DNA of 64,000 bases, from contig OZ244892.1 of NCBI GenBank assembly GCA_965221465.1, positions 4,464,001 through 4,528,000 on the forward strand, written 5' to 3'. Below, piece by piece: positions 16,861-25,459 of this stretch (the stretch's first letter is position 1; each line of letters starts with the position of its first letter). The position numbers and the translations under genes were made by a program. The notes under the pieces were generated by a model. It saw only the letters and a list, made by a program, of their open reading frames with translations, was not told the DNA's origin and searched no databases. This stretch comes from Azophilus sp965221465. GTDB taxonomy: Bacteria; Pseudomonadota; Gammaproteobacteria; Pseudomonadales; Azotimanducaceae.

Positions 16861-17913
16861 GTGCCGATGAGTGAATTCTGCGGGGCGCGATGCCGCTTCT
16901 TCGTCAGGGCGGTAGTTTGCGCATTCTGGATTTTGTGCGCATCGACCGTTGCCGCCGACCAGATTCTTCGCTATGCCGAATTCGGGCCCAATCGTGGCAT
17001 GCGCGAGCCGCTGCAGCGGTGGCTCGCCGACGAAATACACCGGCGCTCCCAGGGCCAGCTGGTCCTCAGAACCTCGTTCGGCGGCTCGCTGATCGGCGCC
17101 AGGAACGTGCTCAGGGGCGTCGCCGCGGGCGTCGCGGACCTCGGCACGATCGTCGCCGCCTATACGCCGGCCCAGTTCGAGCGATACCGCGTTACCGACC
17201 TTCCGGTGGGGGACGACGATCCCTGGGTGGGCCTGCGCGCGGCCTACGATCTGGCTACCGGCGAACCGGAGATCGTGGAGGAGTTCAGGCGTGAGGGGGT
17301 GCTCTATCTGTCCAATCTCTCCTCGACGACATTGATACTGGCCTGCCGGTTTCCCGTCACCGAGGTGGAAGATTTCCAGGGGCTGCGCATGCGCGCGGTT
17401 CCCCCTCACGATCAGGTCTTCAGGTCCCTCGGCGCGGTAGTGGTGGGGCTGCCGATCCCCGAGGTCTACCAGGCGCTCGACCGGGGACTGATCGACTGCA
17501 CCCAGACCTACTGGCTGTCGGTGCTTGCCTATCGTCACTTCGAACCGGCCCCGGAACTCACCGAACTGCACTGGTCGCAGAACCTGGCCTATTCCATGAT
17601 CATGTCGAGACAGACCTTCGATGACCTGGCACCCCGCCACCAGGCAAGCATCCGCCGGCTCGGCGAGGACGCGATCGACCATGTGGCGAGGCTGACGGTG
17701 GAAGAACAGCAGCGCGCCAGAACCGCCGCCCTGCAGCAGCCGGCCGTCACCGTGCACCAGCTTGCGGAGAATGCAAGGCAACACCTTCGCGAGGGTGGCG
17801 AAAAGCTGGTGGATGCCTACCCGGGAAACCGGCGCTTGTTCGAACGGTACAAGACCCGGGTGCAGGCATACAGGAAGATTCTCGACGCGAGCGGTTACCC
17901 GTGGGAGCGGTAG
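16861..17913 (+). CDS. dctP: TRAP transporter substrate-binding protein (DctP family)
   Basis: This 350-residue periplasmic protein has a signal peptide (FFVRAVVCAFWILCASTVAA) and the TRAP DctP fold. I see an extracytoplasmic binding start QILRYAEFGPN, then the conserved LRMRAVPPHDQVFRSLGAVVVGLPIPEVYQALDRGLID, in which Arg of LRMRA normally forms the salt bridge with a carboxylate ligand. I chose the GTG at 16861 because GGAGG lies six bases upstream; the ATG at 16867 would be too far from it. The stop overlaps the next gene by 13 bases, so SBP and membrane subunits form an operon. It captures a carboxylate-type solute for Na+-driven uptake. Confidence 0.92.
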   Translation: MPMSEFCGARCRFFVRAVVCAFWILCASTVAADQILRYAEFGPNRGMREPLQRWLADEIHRRSQGQLVLRTSFGGSLIGARNVLRGVAAGVADLGTIVAAYTPAQFERYRVTDLPVGDDDPWVGLRAAYDLATGEPEIVEEFRREGVLYLSNLSSTTLILACRFPVTEVEDFQGLRMRAVPPHDQVFRSLGAVVVGLPIPEVYQALDRGLIDCTQTYWLSVLAYRHFEPAPELTELHWSQNLAYSMIMSRQTFDDLAPRHQASIRRLGEDAIDHVARLTVEEQQRARTAALQQPAVTVHQLAENARQHLREGGEKLVDAYPGNRRLFERYKTRVQAYRKILDASGYPWER

Positions 17914-18413
17914 CGGATCGCTGGGAAGCGCGCTACCGGCGGTTGCTGAATCCCCTGACAAGCGTCTTTCTCGTTCTGGCAATTGCGGCGCTGGTGTTCA
18001 TCGGCGCGTATCTCCTGGTTGCGCTGGCAGGCCAGGCACTCGAGGTGGAGGTGCCGGATCAGTTGCTGCTGGTCGCCGAGGCGATGGTGATCCTGGTATT
18101 CCTGACACAGGCCTCGGTCGTCTCGAACGAAGAACACATCCGGGTGGATGTGCTGGCCCGGCGGTTTTCCCACCGGGCGCAGGGCCGGCTCCAACTCGTC
18201 AACCATCTGTTCGGTGTGCTGTTCTATGGATTGCTGACCGTTGCCGGCCTGGCTGCACTGGCCTGGGCCGTCGGTACCGGGGCGTACCAGATGGGTCTGT
18301 TGTCGGTACCGGAGTGGATTACCCGTCTGGCGTTCGTGCTGGGCGCTTCGCTGGCGCTGATCAGGTCCCTCGGCGCGGCGCACCTGTGGTTTCTTGGCAG
18401 GAGGGCGTCGTGA
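17901..18413 (+). CDS. dctQ: TRAP transporter small permease subunit (DctQ family)
   Basis: The 170-residue protein has four predicted membrane helices (about 22-46, 55-75, 95-115 and 138-160) and the conserved EEHIRVDVLARR loop after the second helix, typical of DctQ. It starts at a GTG that overlaps the SBP stop and ends with TGA inside the start of the large permease (GTGA overlap). An AGGAGG site near its end serves the next gene. It is the non-transport partner needed for the TRAP complex in the inner membrane. Confidence 0.92.
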   Translation: MGAVADRWEARYRRLLNPLTSVFLVLAIAALVFIGAYLLVALAGQALEVEVPDQLLLVAEAMVILVFLTQASVVSNEEHIRVDVLARRFSHRAQGRLQLVNHLFGVLFYGLLTVAGLAALAWAVGTGAYQMGLLSVPEWITRLAFVLGASLALIRSLGAAHLWFLGRRAS

Positions 18414-19765
18414 CGGCAGGGATGGGCCTGGTGGGCATCAGCCTGCTGCTGAGCCTCGGGCTTGCGGCCATCCGCATACCCATCGCCTATGCGGTTCTCG
18501 CCGGCGCCTCGTTTGGAATCTACCTGCTCTACTCGGTGGGAGACGGCGGGGCGTTCGATGCCTCCGCGGGGGTTGCGCCCCTGCTGACGATACTCGCCGA
18601 TGTTCCCTACAGCTTTGCGCATTCCTACGAGTTGGCAACGATCCCGCTCTACATCCTGCTGGGGCACTTGGCGCAGCGGGCAGGCATTACCTCGGACGTG
18701 TTCAGCGCCTTGCGGGTCATCCTGAGCGGTACGCGCGCCGGGCTGGTCATGGCCTCCCTGGGTGGCTGTGCGGGTTTTTCGGCCATTTCCGGTTCCTCGG
18801 TTGCCTGTGCGGCCGCCATGGGGCGTGTGGCCGTTCCCGAAATGCTGTCCCGAGGCTACTCGCAGACGCTGGCAACCGGCGCCGTTGCCGCGGGAGGCAC
18901 CCTGGGTTCGCTCATTCCTCCGAGCATCGCCTTTTTGCTGTTCGCCATACTGGCGGAGCAGTCGCTGGCGCAGCTCTTTCTCGCCGGCATTCTTCCGGGG
19001 CTTTTGACGCTCGTGGGGTTCGTCGTGACGGTCCTGATTTGGAGCAGGCTCGAGCCCGATGACACCCCCGACGCGGGCATCGCCGCACCCTGGAAGGAAA
19101 AAACGCGCGCGCTCGGTTTGCTGTGGCCCGCTGCGCTGATCCTGGGGATCATCGTGGGTGGCCTGGTCACGGGTCTTTTCACCGTGATTCAGGCGGCCGC
19201 CGTGAGCGTATTGGTCGCGGTCCTGATCGGGTGGGCGCGACGGCGGCTTTCCGCCACGGAGATGGTTGCGGCGCTGAAGCGAGCCGGGCTGCAGTCCGGT
19301 GCGCTCTTTGCGATCAGTTTCGGCGCCAAGGCGTTCACCGTACTGGTTGCGGGCGCGGACATGTCCACCGCCATGATCGAGTGGATGACGGCATCGTCCA
19401 TCGAGGGATGGATGGCCATCGCCGCCATCGTGCTGGCATTGCTGCTGATGGGAATGTTCCTCGACCCGGCCGGCATCATCCTGCTGGCGGTGCCGGTCAC
19501 CCTGCCCGTCGTGACGGGCGTTGGCTACGATGTGGTCTGGTATGCCGTGGTCTTCGTCAAGGTTCTGGAGATCGGGCTGATCACGCCGCCCCTGGGATTG
19601 AACATCTTTGCGCTCAAGGCCTCGCTGGACGCTTCCGAACCGGTACCCCTGGAGAGAATCTACAAGGGTGCGCTGGCGTTTCTGGCGATGGACCTGGTGG
19701 TGCTGGTGCTGCTGCTGGCGTTTCCGGACATTTCGCTGCTGCTTCCTGACCTTCTGGGGCAATAG
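18410..19765 (+). CDS. dctM: TRAP transporter large permease subunit (DctM family)
   Basis: From the GTG at 18410 (AGGAGG at 18399-18404, five bases upstream) this is a 451-residue, roughly 12-helix permease. The frame is open much farther upstream, but that part is the shadow of dctP and dctQ. Family features include ELATIPLYILLGHLA, GFSAISGSSVACAAAMGRVAVPEM, GGTLGSLIPPSIAFLLFAILAEQS and VLEIGLITPPLGLNIFALK. It catalyses Na+-coupled import of the solute handed over by the SBP. The next gene encodes a reductive-dehalogenase-like protein and starts 76 bases later, so it may be part of the same operon. Confidence 0.93.
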   Translation: MTAGMGLVGISLLLSLGLAAIRIPIAYAVLAGASFGIYLLYSVGDGGAFDASAGVAPLLTILADVPYSFAHSYELATIPLYILLGHLAQRAGITSDVFSALRVILSGTRAGLVMASLGGCAGFSAISGSSVACAAAMGRVAVPEMLSRGYSQTLATGAVAAGGTLGSLIPPSIAFLLFAILAEQSLAQLFLAGILPGLLTLVGFVVTVLIWSRLEPDDTPDAGIAAPWKEKTRALGLLWPAALILGIIVGGLVTGLFTVIQAAAVSVLVAVLIGWARRRLSATEMVAALKRAGLQSGALFAISFGAKAFTVLVAGADMSTAMIEWMTASSIEGWMAIAAIVLALLLMGMFLDPAGIILLAVPVTLPVVTGVGYDVVWYAVVFVKVLEIGLITPPLGLNIFALKASLDASEPVPLERIYKGALAFLAMDLVVLVLLLAFPDISLLLPDLLGQ

Positions 19766-19841
19766 CAGGGGGTGGAACAAGCCAATTGACGTTCCATCGG
19801 GCGGATCGTTCAATATCGGTATCCAGGATCGCCGGCTGCTC

Positions 19842-20849
19842 ATGCGACGACAGCGCAAAACGCGAACACCATTCACTCCGGACCCGGAGCAGGTCGCGCT
19901 CTGGCCGGAAAAGTCGGGGAACGCGATCAACGGGCTCGGCGAAACCGAAATTCGGCGGCCGACGCCGATCATGTGGCACGACGCCGGGATGCTCGAACAC
20001 GGCGATCTCCAGGACTGGTTCTGGGCGCAGGGGGTGAAGGAGCCGGCTCTTGCCGAAAAGCGCGCTGCTCGCGAGGAAGTCATCGCCACCGAATCGGCGC
20101 CGATCGCCGAACGCAGGGTGGAGCGATCAGCAGGTGAGAATTCGCGACTGGTCAAGCAACTCGCTCTGGAAGCGAAGGCAGACCTGGTTGGCATCGTCAA
20201 GCCGAAACCCGAATGGGTGTTCGAAGGCTATGCGTTCGAATACGACTGGATCGTGATGCTCGGGGTCGCCATGGAGTACGAGCAACTCGCCACCGCTCCG
20301 GAAGTGACCTCGGCGATCGAGGTGGTCGACAAGTACACGAAGGGCTGGGTGGTCGGCAGGCCGGTATCGGACTGGATACGGTCCCAGGGTTATCCGGCGG
20401 AGCCGCGTGGCGGCCCCATGGCCGGGCCCATCAACCTGCTGCCCGCGGCCATCGAGTGCGGTTTCGGCGAACTCGGCAAGCACGGGTCGCTGATCAATCG
20501 GCAATTCGGGTCTTCGTTCCGGCTGGCGGCGGTATTCACCGATCTGCCGCTAATTGCCGACGGGCCGGACGATTTCGCGGCGGACGATTTCTGTGTCGGC
20601 TGCCAGGTTTGCACGAACGCGTGCCCGGTGGATGCGATCGCGAACGGGAAGCAGACCGTGCGCGGCGAGCACAAGTGGTACGTCGACTTCGACAAGTGCT
20701 TTCCGTATTTCGCCGAAACCTATGGTTGCGGCATCTGCATCGCTGTCTGCCCCTGGTCCGCCGCAGGACGTGCGCCGATTCTGGCAGAGCGCTGGACGAA
20801 GCGGCGGGAAAAGCGAAAGGAGCGGTCTGCGCCCGACCCCAGACGCTGA
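19842..20849 (+). CDS. Reductive-dehalogenase-like corrinoid/4Fe-4S protein
   Basis: This 335-residue protein resembles the C-terminal catalytic half of reductive dehalogenases and, more distantly, the queuosine reductase QueG. AIECGFGELGKHGSLINRQFG and FRLAAVFTDLPL (about 204-237) correspond to the corrinoid-binding part. Then come CVGCQVCTNACP (Cys251, 254, 257, 261) and CFPYFAETYGCGICIAVCPW (Cys286, 296, 299, 303), both 4Fe-4S clusters complete. There is no Tat signal and no N-terminal membrane or C-terminal flavin domain, and it is shorter than respiratory enzymes (450-550). So it would be cytoplasmic and need an external reductant. The start at 19842 is the first Met beyond the dctM overlap. 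It follows a TRAP operon closely. Candidate roles are catabolic dehalogenation or another corrinoid-dependent reduction. Confidence 0.75.
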   Translation: MRRQRKTRTPFTPDPEQVALWPEKSGNAINGLGETEIRRPTPIMWHDAGMLEHGDLQDWFWAQGVKEPALAEKRAAREEVIATESAPIAERRVERSAGENSRLVKQLALEAKADLVGIVKPKPEWVFEGYAFEYDWIVMLGVAMEYEQLATAPEVTSAIEVVDKYTKGWVVGRPVSDWIRSQGYPAEPRGGPMAGPINLLPAAIECGFGELGKHGSLINRQFGSSFRLAAVFTDLPLIADGPDDFAADDFCVGCQVCTNACPVDAIANGKQTVRGEHKWYVDFDKCFPYFAETYGCGICIAVCPWSAAGRAPILAERWTKRREKRKERSAPDPRR

Positions 20850-20875
20850 TCGAGCTCGTTCAGACACGCGCCGCT

Positions 20876-20990
20876 CACCGGTTCTCTCCCAGCGGTTGTC
20901 AGGTGTTCCTCGGGCGTCCGCGGCCCGGCGTGCCGGGTTGGGAACTCGCATGCAGAAAACACGGCCGAGCGGACGCGAGTGGATTGGCGT
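20876..20990 (+). repeat. Dispersed repeat, partial copy (hairpin family)
   Basis: CACCGGTTCTCTCCCAG-CGGTTGTCAGGTGTTCCT, the GTGCCGGGTT stretch, and ACTCGCAT followed by GAAAACACGGCC recur with small changes at 38500-38610 on the same strand. Only the distal arm of the repeat is present. It sits between the dehalogenase-like gene and the ATPase gene and has no coding potential that I can support. Confidence 0.7.
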
Positions 20991-21016
20991 CGGCGCCGAC
21001 GGCACGGTTGCATACC

Positions 21017-21087
21017 GGATATTGTCCAGGGAATCGAGTGTTTCTTGAATTTGAGCATTGACAATTATACAAATTTGGATATTGTCC
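21017..21087 (+). promoter_or_regulatory. Promoter with a twice-repeated quasi-palindromic 11-mer
   Basis: GGATATTGTCC occurs at 21017-21027 and again at 21077-21087, exactly 60 bases apart. The A+T-rich DNA between holds TTGACA (21058-21063), 16 bases, then TATTGT (21080-21085), a fair sigma-70 promoter overlapping the second copy. The ATPase gene starts about 33 bases downstream. The two copies look like operators for autoregulation or an unknown repressor. Confidence 0.45.
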
Positions 21088-21120
21088 ATTGTGTATTTGG
21101 TAAGAACCCTGGCCGGCGCC

Positions 21121-22491
21121 ATGGATCCGAGGTTTCTCCCCCACAACTCTCACCTGCTCCATGAAGGGCGCTTTACAGAAACCGATCCGCAATTGAGGCA
21201 TCTCGGGGGATGCCCGTATCGACATCGCTCATCCCTTCTGGACAGCCTGCCGGGATCTGCGCCCGGGATTTACAGCCTCGGAGGCGGCCGGCAGACTGGG
21301 AAGTCGACGCTTCTGAAACAGTGGATGGCGGAACTCCTCGAGAGCGGCGCGCCTCCAGAATCCATCGCGTACTTTACCGGTGAGTTGATCGACGACCACC
21401 ACAGTCTTCTGTTACACCTGCAAGAGCAGATTGCCGCGGCGCCGGATGTCGGGCCGAATTATCTGATCGTCGATGAAGTCACTTACATTCGCGACTGGGA
21501 CAAGGCCGTCAAGTATGCAGCGGACGCCGGGTTGTTGCAGCGAACGGTGCTGATGATCACCGGTTCGGATCTCGGCTTCATCCAGGATGCCCGAATGCGG
21601 TTTCCCGGAAGGCGGGGCACCGCGGAAGTGGTCGACTTTCATCTCCACCCGCTGTCGTTCAGGGAATACCTCACCCTTGCAGGCGGGATGGGCAGGTTGA
21701 ACGGCTATCTCGACAATCCCTCCGGCATTCCGGAGGCCCTGCTCGAATCCGTGTTCGCTGCATTTTCCCGGTATCTCGTCCACGGTGGATATCTGACAGG
21801 CATAAACGACCTTGCGGCGTTCGGAACGATACGCAGGAGCACGCTGGCGACCTATTCAGACTGGATTCGCGGCGATGTGCTCAAGCGCGGCCGCCGGGAG
21901 CCGTACCTCCGGGAAGTACTGGCTGCCGTAGTCAAGCGATACGTCAGCCAGGTTACGTGGAATGCGCTGGCGCAGGATCTCTCCATCGACCACCCGAGAA
22001 CCGTTGCGGACTACGTGGGGTTGCTGGAGCGGATGGACGCGGTTCAGGTACTGCCGGCCCTGATCGAGGACAAGCTGGCGCCTGCCCCCAAGAAAGCCAG
22101 AAAGATCGTGTTCGGCGACCCCTTTATCCTGCACGCGGTTCGTGCCTGGCTGAGGCCGGAAGTCGACCCGTTCGAAACTCAGATCAAGGCCGCGCTGAAC
22201 GATCCGGTATGGGAATCGAAGATCGTCGAGGCCTGCGTTGCGAACCACCTGCGCCGCTATTTTCCGACCTACTACATCAAGGCGCATGCCGAGGTGGATG
22301 TGGCTTACGTGCGTGACGGTCGATTCTGGCCTGTCGAGGTCAAGTGGACCAGCCAGCTTCGCCCTAAGGCGGTGAAGCAGATAGCCCGCTACGCAAATGG
22401 CCAGATCTGGAGCAAAAACCGCGGAACCGGCGAAATCGACGGCGTCCGGGTTTTGCCGTTGCCGATCCAGTTGTTGCGCCTGGCGGATTGA
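21121..22491 (+). CDS. ATP-binding protein of the AAA_14/DUF4143 family
   Basis: The 456-residue protein has a P-loop GGGRQTGKSTLL (about 54-65), a Walker B-like YLIVDEVTYIRDWDKAVK, the sensor region VLMITGSDLGFI, and the C-terminal DUF4143 nuclease-like domain. The latter ends with AHAEVDVAYVRDGRFWPVEVKWTSQ, an E-V-K motif as in restriction-endonuclease folds. These proteins are standalone ATPases of unknown role, often next to toxin-antitoxin or mobile genes. I start at the ATG at 21121, since the 21 residues upstream come from the A+T-rich promoter. The G+C and codon use look like the neighbours. Repeats lie immediately upstream and the next gene is convergent, so it appears to be a monocistronic accessory gene. 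Confidence 0.85.
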   Translation: MDPRFLPHNSHLLHEGRFTETDPQLRHLGGCPYRHRSSLLDSLPGSAPGIYSLGGGRQTGKSTLLKQWMAELLESGAPPESIAYFTGELIDDHHSLLLHLQEQIAAAPDVGPNYLIVDEVTYIRDWDKAVKYAADAGLLQRTVLMITGSDLGFIQDARMRFPGRRGTAEVVDFHLHPLSFREYLTLAGGMGRLNGYLDNPSGIPEALLESVFAAFSRYLVHGGYLTGINDLAAFGTIRRSTLATYSDWIRGDVLKRGRREPYLREVLAAVVKRYVSQVTWNALAQDLSIDHPRTVADYVGLLERMDAVQVLPALIEDKLAPAPKKARKIVFGDPFILHAVRAWLRPEVDPFETQIKAALNDPVWESKIVEACVANHLRRYFPTYYIKAHAEVDVAYVRDGRFWPVEVKWTSQLRPKAVKQIARYANGQIWSKNRGTGEIDGVRVLPLPIQLLRLAD

Positions 22492-22517
22492 CTCGTTTCA
22501 TGGAAGGGCTCGGCGTG

Positions 22518-23531
22518 TCACCGGGTCAGGGAACGGGCGAACTGGGCCTTGATGCACTCGTCGTAGATGCCCATGACACGGTTGAAACCGTCCTGGCCGA
22601 TCAACAGCGGGTTGCTGCCGTCTTCGGAGCCTCGTGCGTGGAGCTCGAAAACGCCGACTACCCAGGGGTGCGTGCTGATGAGCCCCTCGACTCCGCGTTC
22701 CTTGCCGAGGTTCCAGAACCGATGCAGCGAGCCGTGCATCTGGTTCAATGAATCGATGTCACCGGGCAGAGCCTGGCCTCCCCACATGGCGACCGTGCGG
22801 GGTTCTCCCCGGTCTTTCACGGTGAGGATGGTCGACAGGGTGCCGGGCGTGTGCCCCGGCGTCACCACGAAGGTCACGCTGGCATCGCCGAGTGTCAGCA
22901 CGTCGCCGTCGGCAACCGCCCGGTCACGTTCCGGCTGGACCACCGGGGGATAGTTGGCCCTGACGAAATAGGGCATCGAGATATCGTTCGGGAGATAGTC
23001 CCAGTCGGCTTCCGACATCAGGATCTGCATGCCGAATTGCTGCTTCAACCAGGGCGCCCCGCCGTAGTGGTCGACATGACCGTGGGTAACCACCAGGTGC
23101 TCGATGTCGTTGGGGTCGAGCCCGAGTTCTGCCATGCCGGGCAGGAGAATCTCTTTCACCTGCCGTTCGTTGGTCAACGCATCGAACAGAATCAACCCGT
23201 CGCCCGTATCGAGTATGAACGTACCCCAGGCATACATGCCGATGTAGTAGAGGTTGTCGAAGGCCGCGAAGGGCTCGATGCCCGGCGCGTCGGGGTCGAG
23301 AAAGCCGGGAATCGTCCGGATGGCCAGCGGAATCGTGTTTTCTGCCGGGCCGCAGAGGAACCCGTCCGAAAGAAAGCGCCAGTCGCTGCCCGCAATCTCC
23401 TGAGCCCGTTGCACGTGGGCGGTGACGGCAGGGAGTTCCCGCTGTGCGGCGGTCGGGTCTTGCTCAGCAGTTGCCGGCTCGGAGGATAGCGCCAGCGCCA
23501 GGAGCATGGAGAAAAGAACAGTCTGTCTCAT
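22518..23531 (-). CDS. Secreted metallo-beta-lactamase-fold hydrolase
   Basis: This 337-residue protein has a signal peptide (TVLFSMLLALALSSEPATA) and an MBL fold with HGHVDH in VVTHGHVDHYGGAPWL. Further metal positions are TPGHTPGTLS and ISTHPWVVG, and WGTFILDTGDGLILFDAL is the first beta-hairpin. The size and the PGHTPGT segment resemble the subclass-B3-like periplasmic hydrolases that act on lactones and esters as well as beta-lactams. It is convergent with the ATPase gene and lies 18 bases downstream of the VOC gene on the same strand, with which it probably forms an operon. Whether it acts on antibiotics cannot be told. Confidence 0.9.
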   Translation of the reverse strand: MRQTVLFSMLLALALSSEPATAEQDPTAAQRELPAVTAHVQRAQEIAGSDWRFLSDGFLCGPAENTIPLAIRTIPGFLDPDAPGIEPFAAFDNLYYIGMYAWGTFILDTGDGLILFDALTNERQVKEILLPGMAELGLDPNDIEHLVVTHGHVDHYGGAPWLKQQFGMQILMSEADWDYLPNDISMPYFVRANYPPVVQPERDRAVADGDVLTLGDASVTFVVTPGHTPGTLSTILTVKDRGEPRTVAMWGGQALPGDIDSLNQMHGSLHRFWNLGKERGVEGLISTHPWVVGVFELHARGSEDGSNPLLIGQDGFNRVMGIYDECIKAQFARSLTR

Positions 23532-23549
23532 GGGTCGATTCCCCCGGAT

Positions 23550-24197
23550 TCAGTGCTGGACCACGGACACGAACGGCAGTGACCTGGCAGTTTGCGTGTC
23601 GACATTGAACAGCCGCTCAGTTATCGACGTGTAATAGACGGGCTTGTCGATGCAAGGGTCGGGCAGGTGAATGGTGGTGTCCTTGCGACCCTCGCGCTCG
23701 TAGCCGACCTCGTCGATTGCCTCTTTTTCGACGAAAATCCTGAATGCGTCCACCGCGTCCTGCTCGGGCAGGTCGCCTTCCACATAGGCGCATTCCACCA
23801 TGAGACCGTTGGGGTCGAAGGTGTAAATGGAGTGCATCCAGCCCTTGTGGTGCATCGATTCCATGACTTCGAGACCATGCCCTAGCCACCGCCGGCGCAT
23901 GGCCGCCAGGCCCTCCGCATTTTTCGCTTCCCAGGCAACGTGCACGTTGGCGGCGCCAATTCCCATTGCCTGGGTGATATTCGTGCTCGCATTGCTGTGG
24001 GCCTTGGCGCCGAAGGCATTGAGGTCGTAATAGGCCAGGTAGGAACCGTCCCCGGCATCGTAGAACACGTGCTTGTACTTGTTGCCCCTGGTGTCGTCGG
24101 CCTCGATGCCGACAATCCGGAAATCCATCGCTTCCGTATAGAACTTGTGGGTCAGTTCGGGATCGTGGGTGCACAGTGCCAGGTGATTGAGTGCCAT
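23550..24197 (-). CDS. VOC (glyoxalase/extradiol dioxygenase) superfamily protein
   Basis: The 215-residue protein starts with the first betaalphabetabetabeta module MALNHLALCTHDPELTHKFY and pairs it with a second, where HVAWEAKN and FDPNGLMVECAYVEGD supply the usual His and Glu metal positions. It therefore has one metal site and may be an isomerase, lyase or ring-cleaving dioxygenase. The C-terminal 60 residues (about 155-215) are beyond the normal VOC core. It shares an operon with the MBL hydrolase and diverges from the DJ-1/PfpI gene. Its substrate is unknown. Confidence 0.88.
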   Translation of the reverse strand: MALNHLALCTHDPELTHKFYTEAMDFRIVGIEADDTRGNKYKHVFYDAGDGSYLAYYDLNAFGAKAHSNASTNITQAMGIGAANVHVAWEAKNAEGLAAMRRRWLGHGLEVMESMHHKGWMHSIYTFDPNGLMVECAYVEGDLPEQDAVDAFRIFVEKEAIDEVGYEREGRKDTTIHLPDPCIDKPVYYTSITERLFNVDTQTARSLPFVSVVQH

Positions 24198-24381
24198 GCC
24201 GTGGTCTCCCTGATAGCCGGGGGCTTGCCCGATTGCTCAGAATTTTGCTGAATCGGTCCGAGGTTCAACTATAGCCCAATCGGCAGCCCTCCAGGATGGA
24301 AGGACCTGTTGGCTGCCATTGACGATATTTCTATCGGAAAGGCGATAATGCGGCTTTGCGAAACGACAGGAGCAACAGACA

Positions 24382-25038
24382 GTGAGCGATTTTCCGATAA
24401 CGGTGGGTGGCGTCTTGTACCCCGGATTCGAGATGCTGGACTTGTTCGGCCCACTCGAGATGTATTCGATGCTCGGGCCCGAAGCGGTGCGGATCGTGAC
24501 CGTGGCGGAGAAAGCGCAGCCGGTCGCCTCCGCGGTGGGCATCGCGATCGATGCGGGTCCGCAAGTGGTCGCACAGGCAGACTTCGTCAATGCGCCGCAA
24601 CTCGACATTCTGCTGGTTCCCGGGGGGTTCGGAACGCGCCCGGAACTCGAAAACCCTGCGATGCGCGATTTTCTGCAGCGCCGCGCAGCGAGCGCCCGGG
24701 TGGTCTCGTCGGTATGCACCGGGTCGGCGCTGCTGGCCGGGGCGGGGCTGCTCGACGGACGACGGGCCACCTCCAACAAGCAACTGTTTGCGCTGTCTGT
24801 GCAGGCCGGCGAGCGCGTGGAGTGGGTCGAAGCGGCACGATGGGTGGAAGATGGCAAGTTCTGGACTTCATCCGGCGTGTCTGCTGGCATGGACATGACG
24901 CTTGCGATCATTGCCGGGCTGGCCGGCGTCGAAGCCGCCGAATTCGCCAGCAAGGCCGCCGAATACACCTGGCATCGGGACGCCGGCAGCGACCCGTTCG
25001 CAGGCGAGTTGAACAGTCTGGCTCATTTGCTGAATTGA
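24382..25038 (+). CDS. DJ-1/PfpI family protein (isonitrile hydratase-like)
   Basis: The 218-residue protein has a class I glutamine amidotransferase-like fold. It begins FPITVGGVLYPGFEMLDLFGPLEMY, includes LLVPGGFGTR, and carries the nucleophile elbow SSVCTGSALLAGAGLLDGRRATSNK with a reactive Cys at about 115. TSSGVSAGMDMTLAII is the C-terminal segment seen in isonitrile hydratases and in the sensor part of GlxA-type regulators; here there is no DNA-binding domain. The start is GTG with a preceding AGGAG-like site. It diverges from the VOC/MBL operon. Hydration of isonitriles or handling of glyoxal-like aldehydes are the possible functions. Confidence 0.88.
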   Translation: MSDFPITVGGVLYPGFEMLDLFGPLEMYSMLGPEAVRIVTVAEKAQPVASAVGIAIDAGPQVVAQADFVNAPQLDILLVPGGFGTRPELENPAMRDFLQRRAASARVVSSVCTGSALLAGAGLLDGRRATSNKQLFALSVQAGERVEWVEAARWVEDGKFWTSSGVSAGMDMTLAIIAGLAGVEAAEFASKAAEYTWHRDAGSDPFAGELNSLAHLLN

Positions 25039-25459
25039 CGGCTGCACAGTACGTGCACGAGTTTGTGCCGGCGTCGGCTCGGGCGACCTCGACCGGCAGT
25101 TCACCCTGCACGGAGGCGCATTCTCCCCCTGCCATGCAAGCCGTGCCGACCGCCTTTGCCGGGAAAGTGGCATTTTGACTCGTGCGTGTTCACCTGAATG
25201 ATCGGGTCTTGTGGCCAGAATCAACTATCGGCGACGGCTTGCCACGGCGTTGTCAACAGTCGCGTCGGATGTTTGACGCGGGCCGCCACGTCACTGGATT
25301 TCGAGGGCATGATCGGTGTCTCCCGGCAGGGCGTGATCCAGGCCTCCAGGCGGGTCGCCGCGTCACTCGAATTCGGGTGATAGGAGGTATCCGTTCATTT
25401 TGTTTACTCTGCCCGGCTTTCGTTCCTTAGAATGGCAGCCTTCGAACTGAGGGGCGGCG
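25039..25459. other. Intergenic region with a short imperfect direct repeat
   Basis: No gene is supported in these 421 bases. CGGGCCGCCACGTCACTGG (about 25279-25297) and CGGGTCGCCGCGTCACTCG (about 25354-25372) form a direct repeat about 75 bases apart. TAGAAT near 25428 may be the -10 box of the ligase gene. Nothing else stands out. Confidence 0.4.

Noticed and set aside
17762..18409. Upstream extension of the DctM frame
   Set aside because: It overlaps dctP and dctQ fully and reads as low-quality protein. The GTG at 18410 has an ideal AGGAGG and the GTGA overlap.
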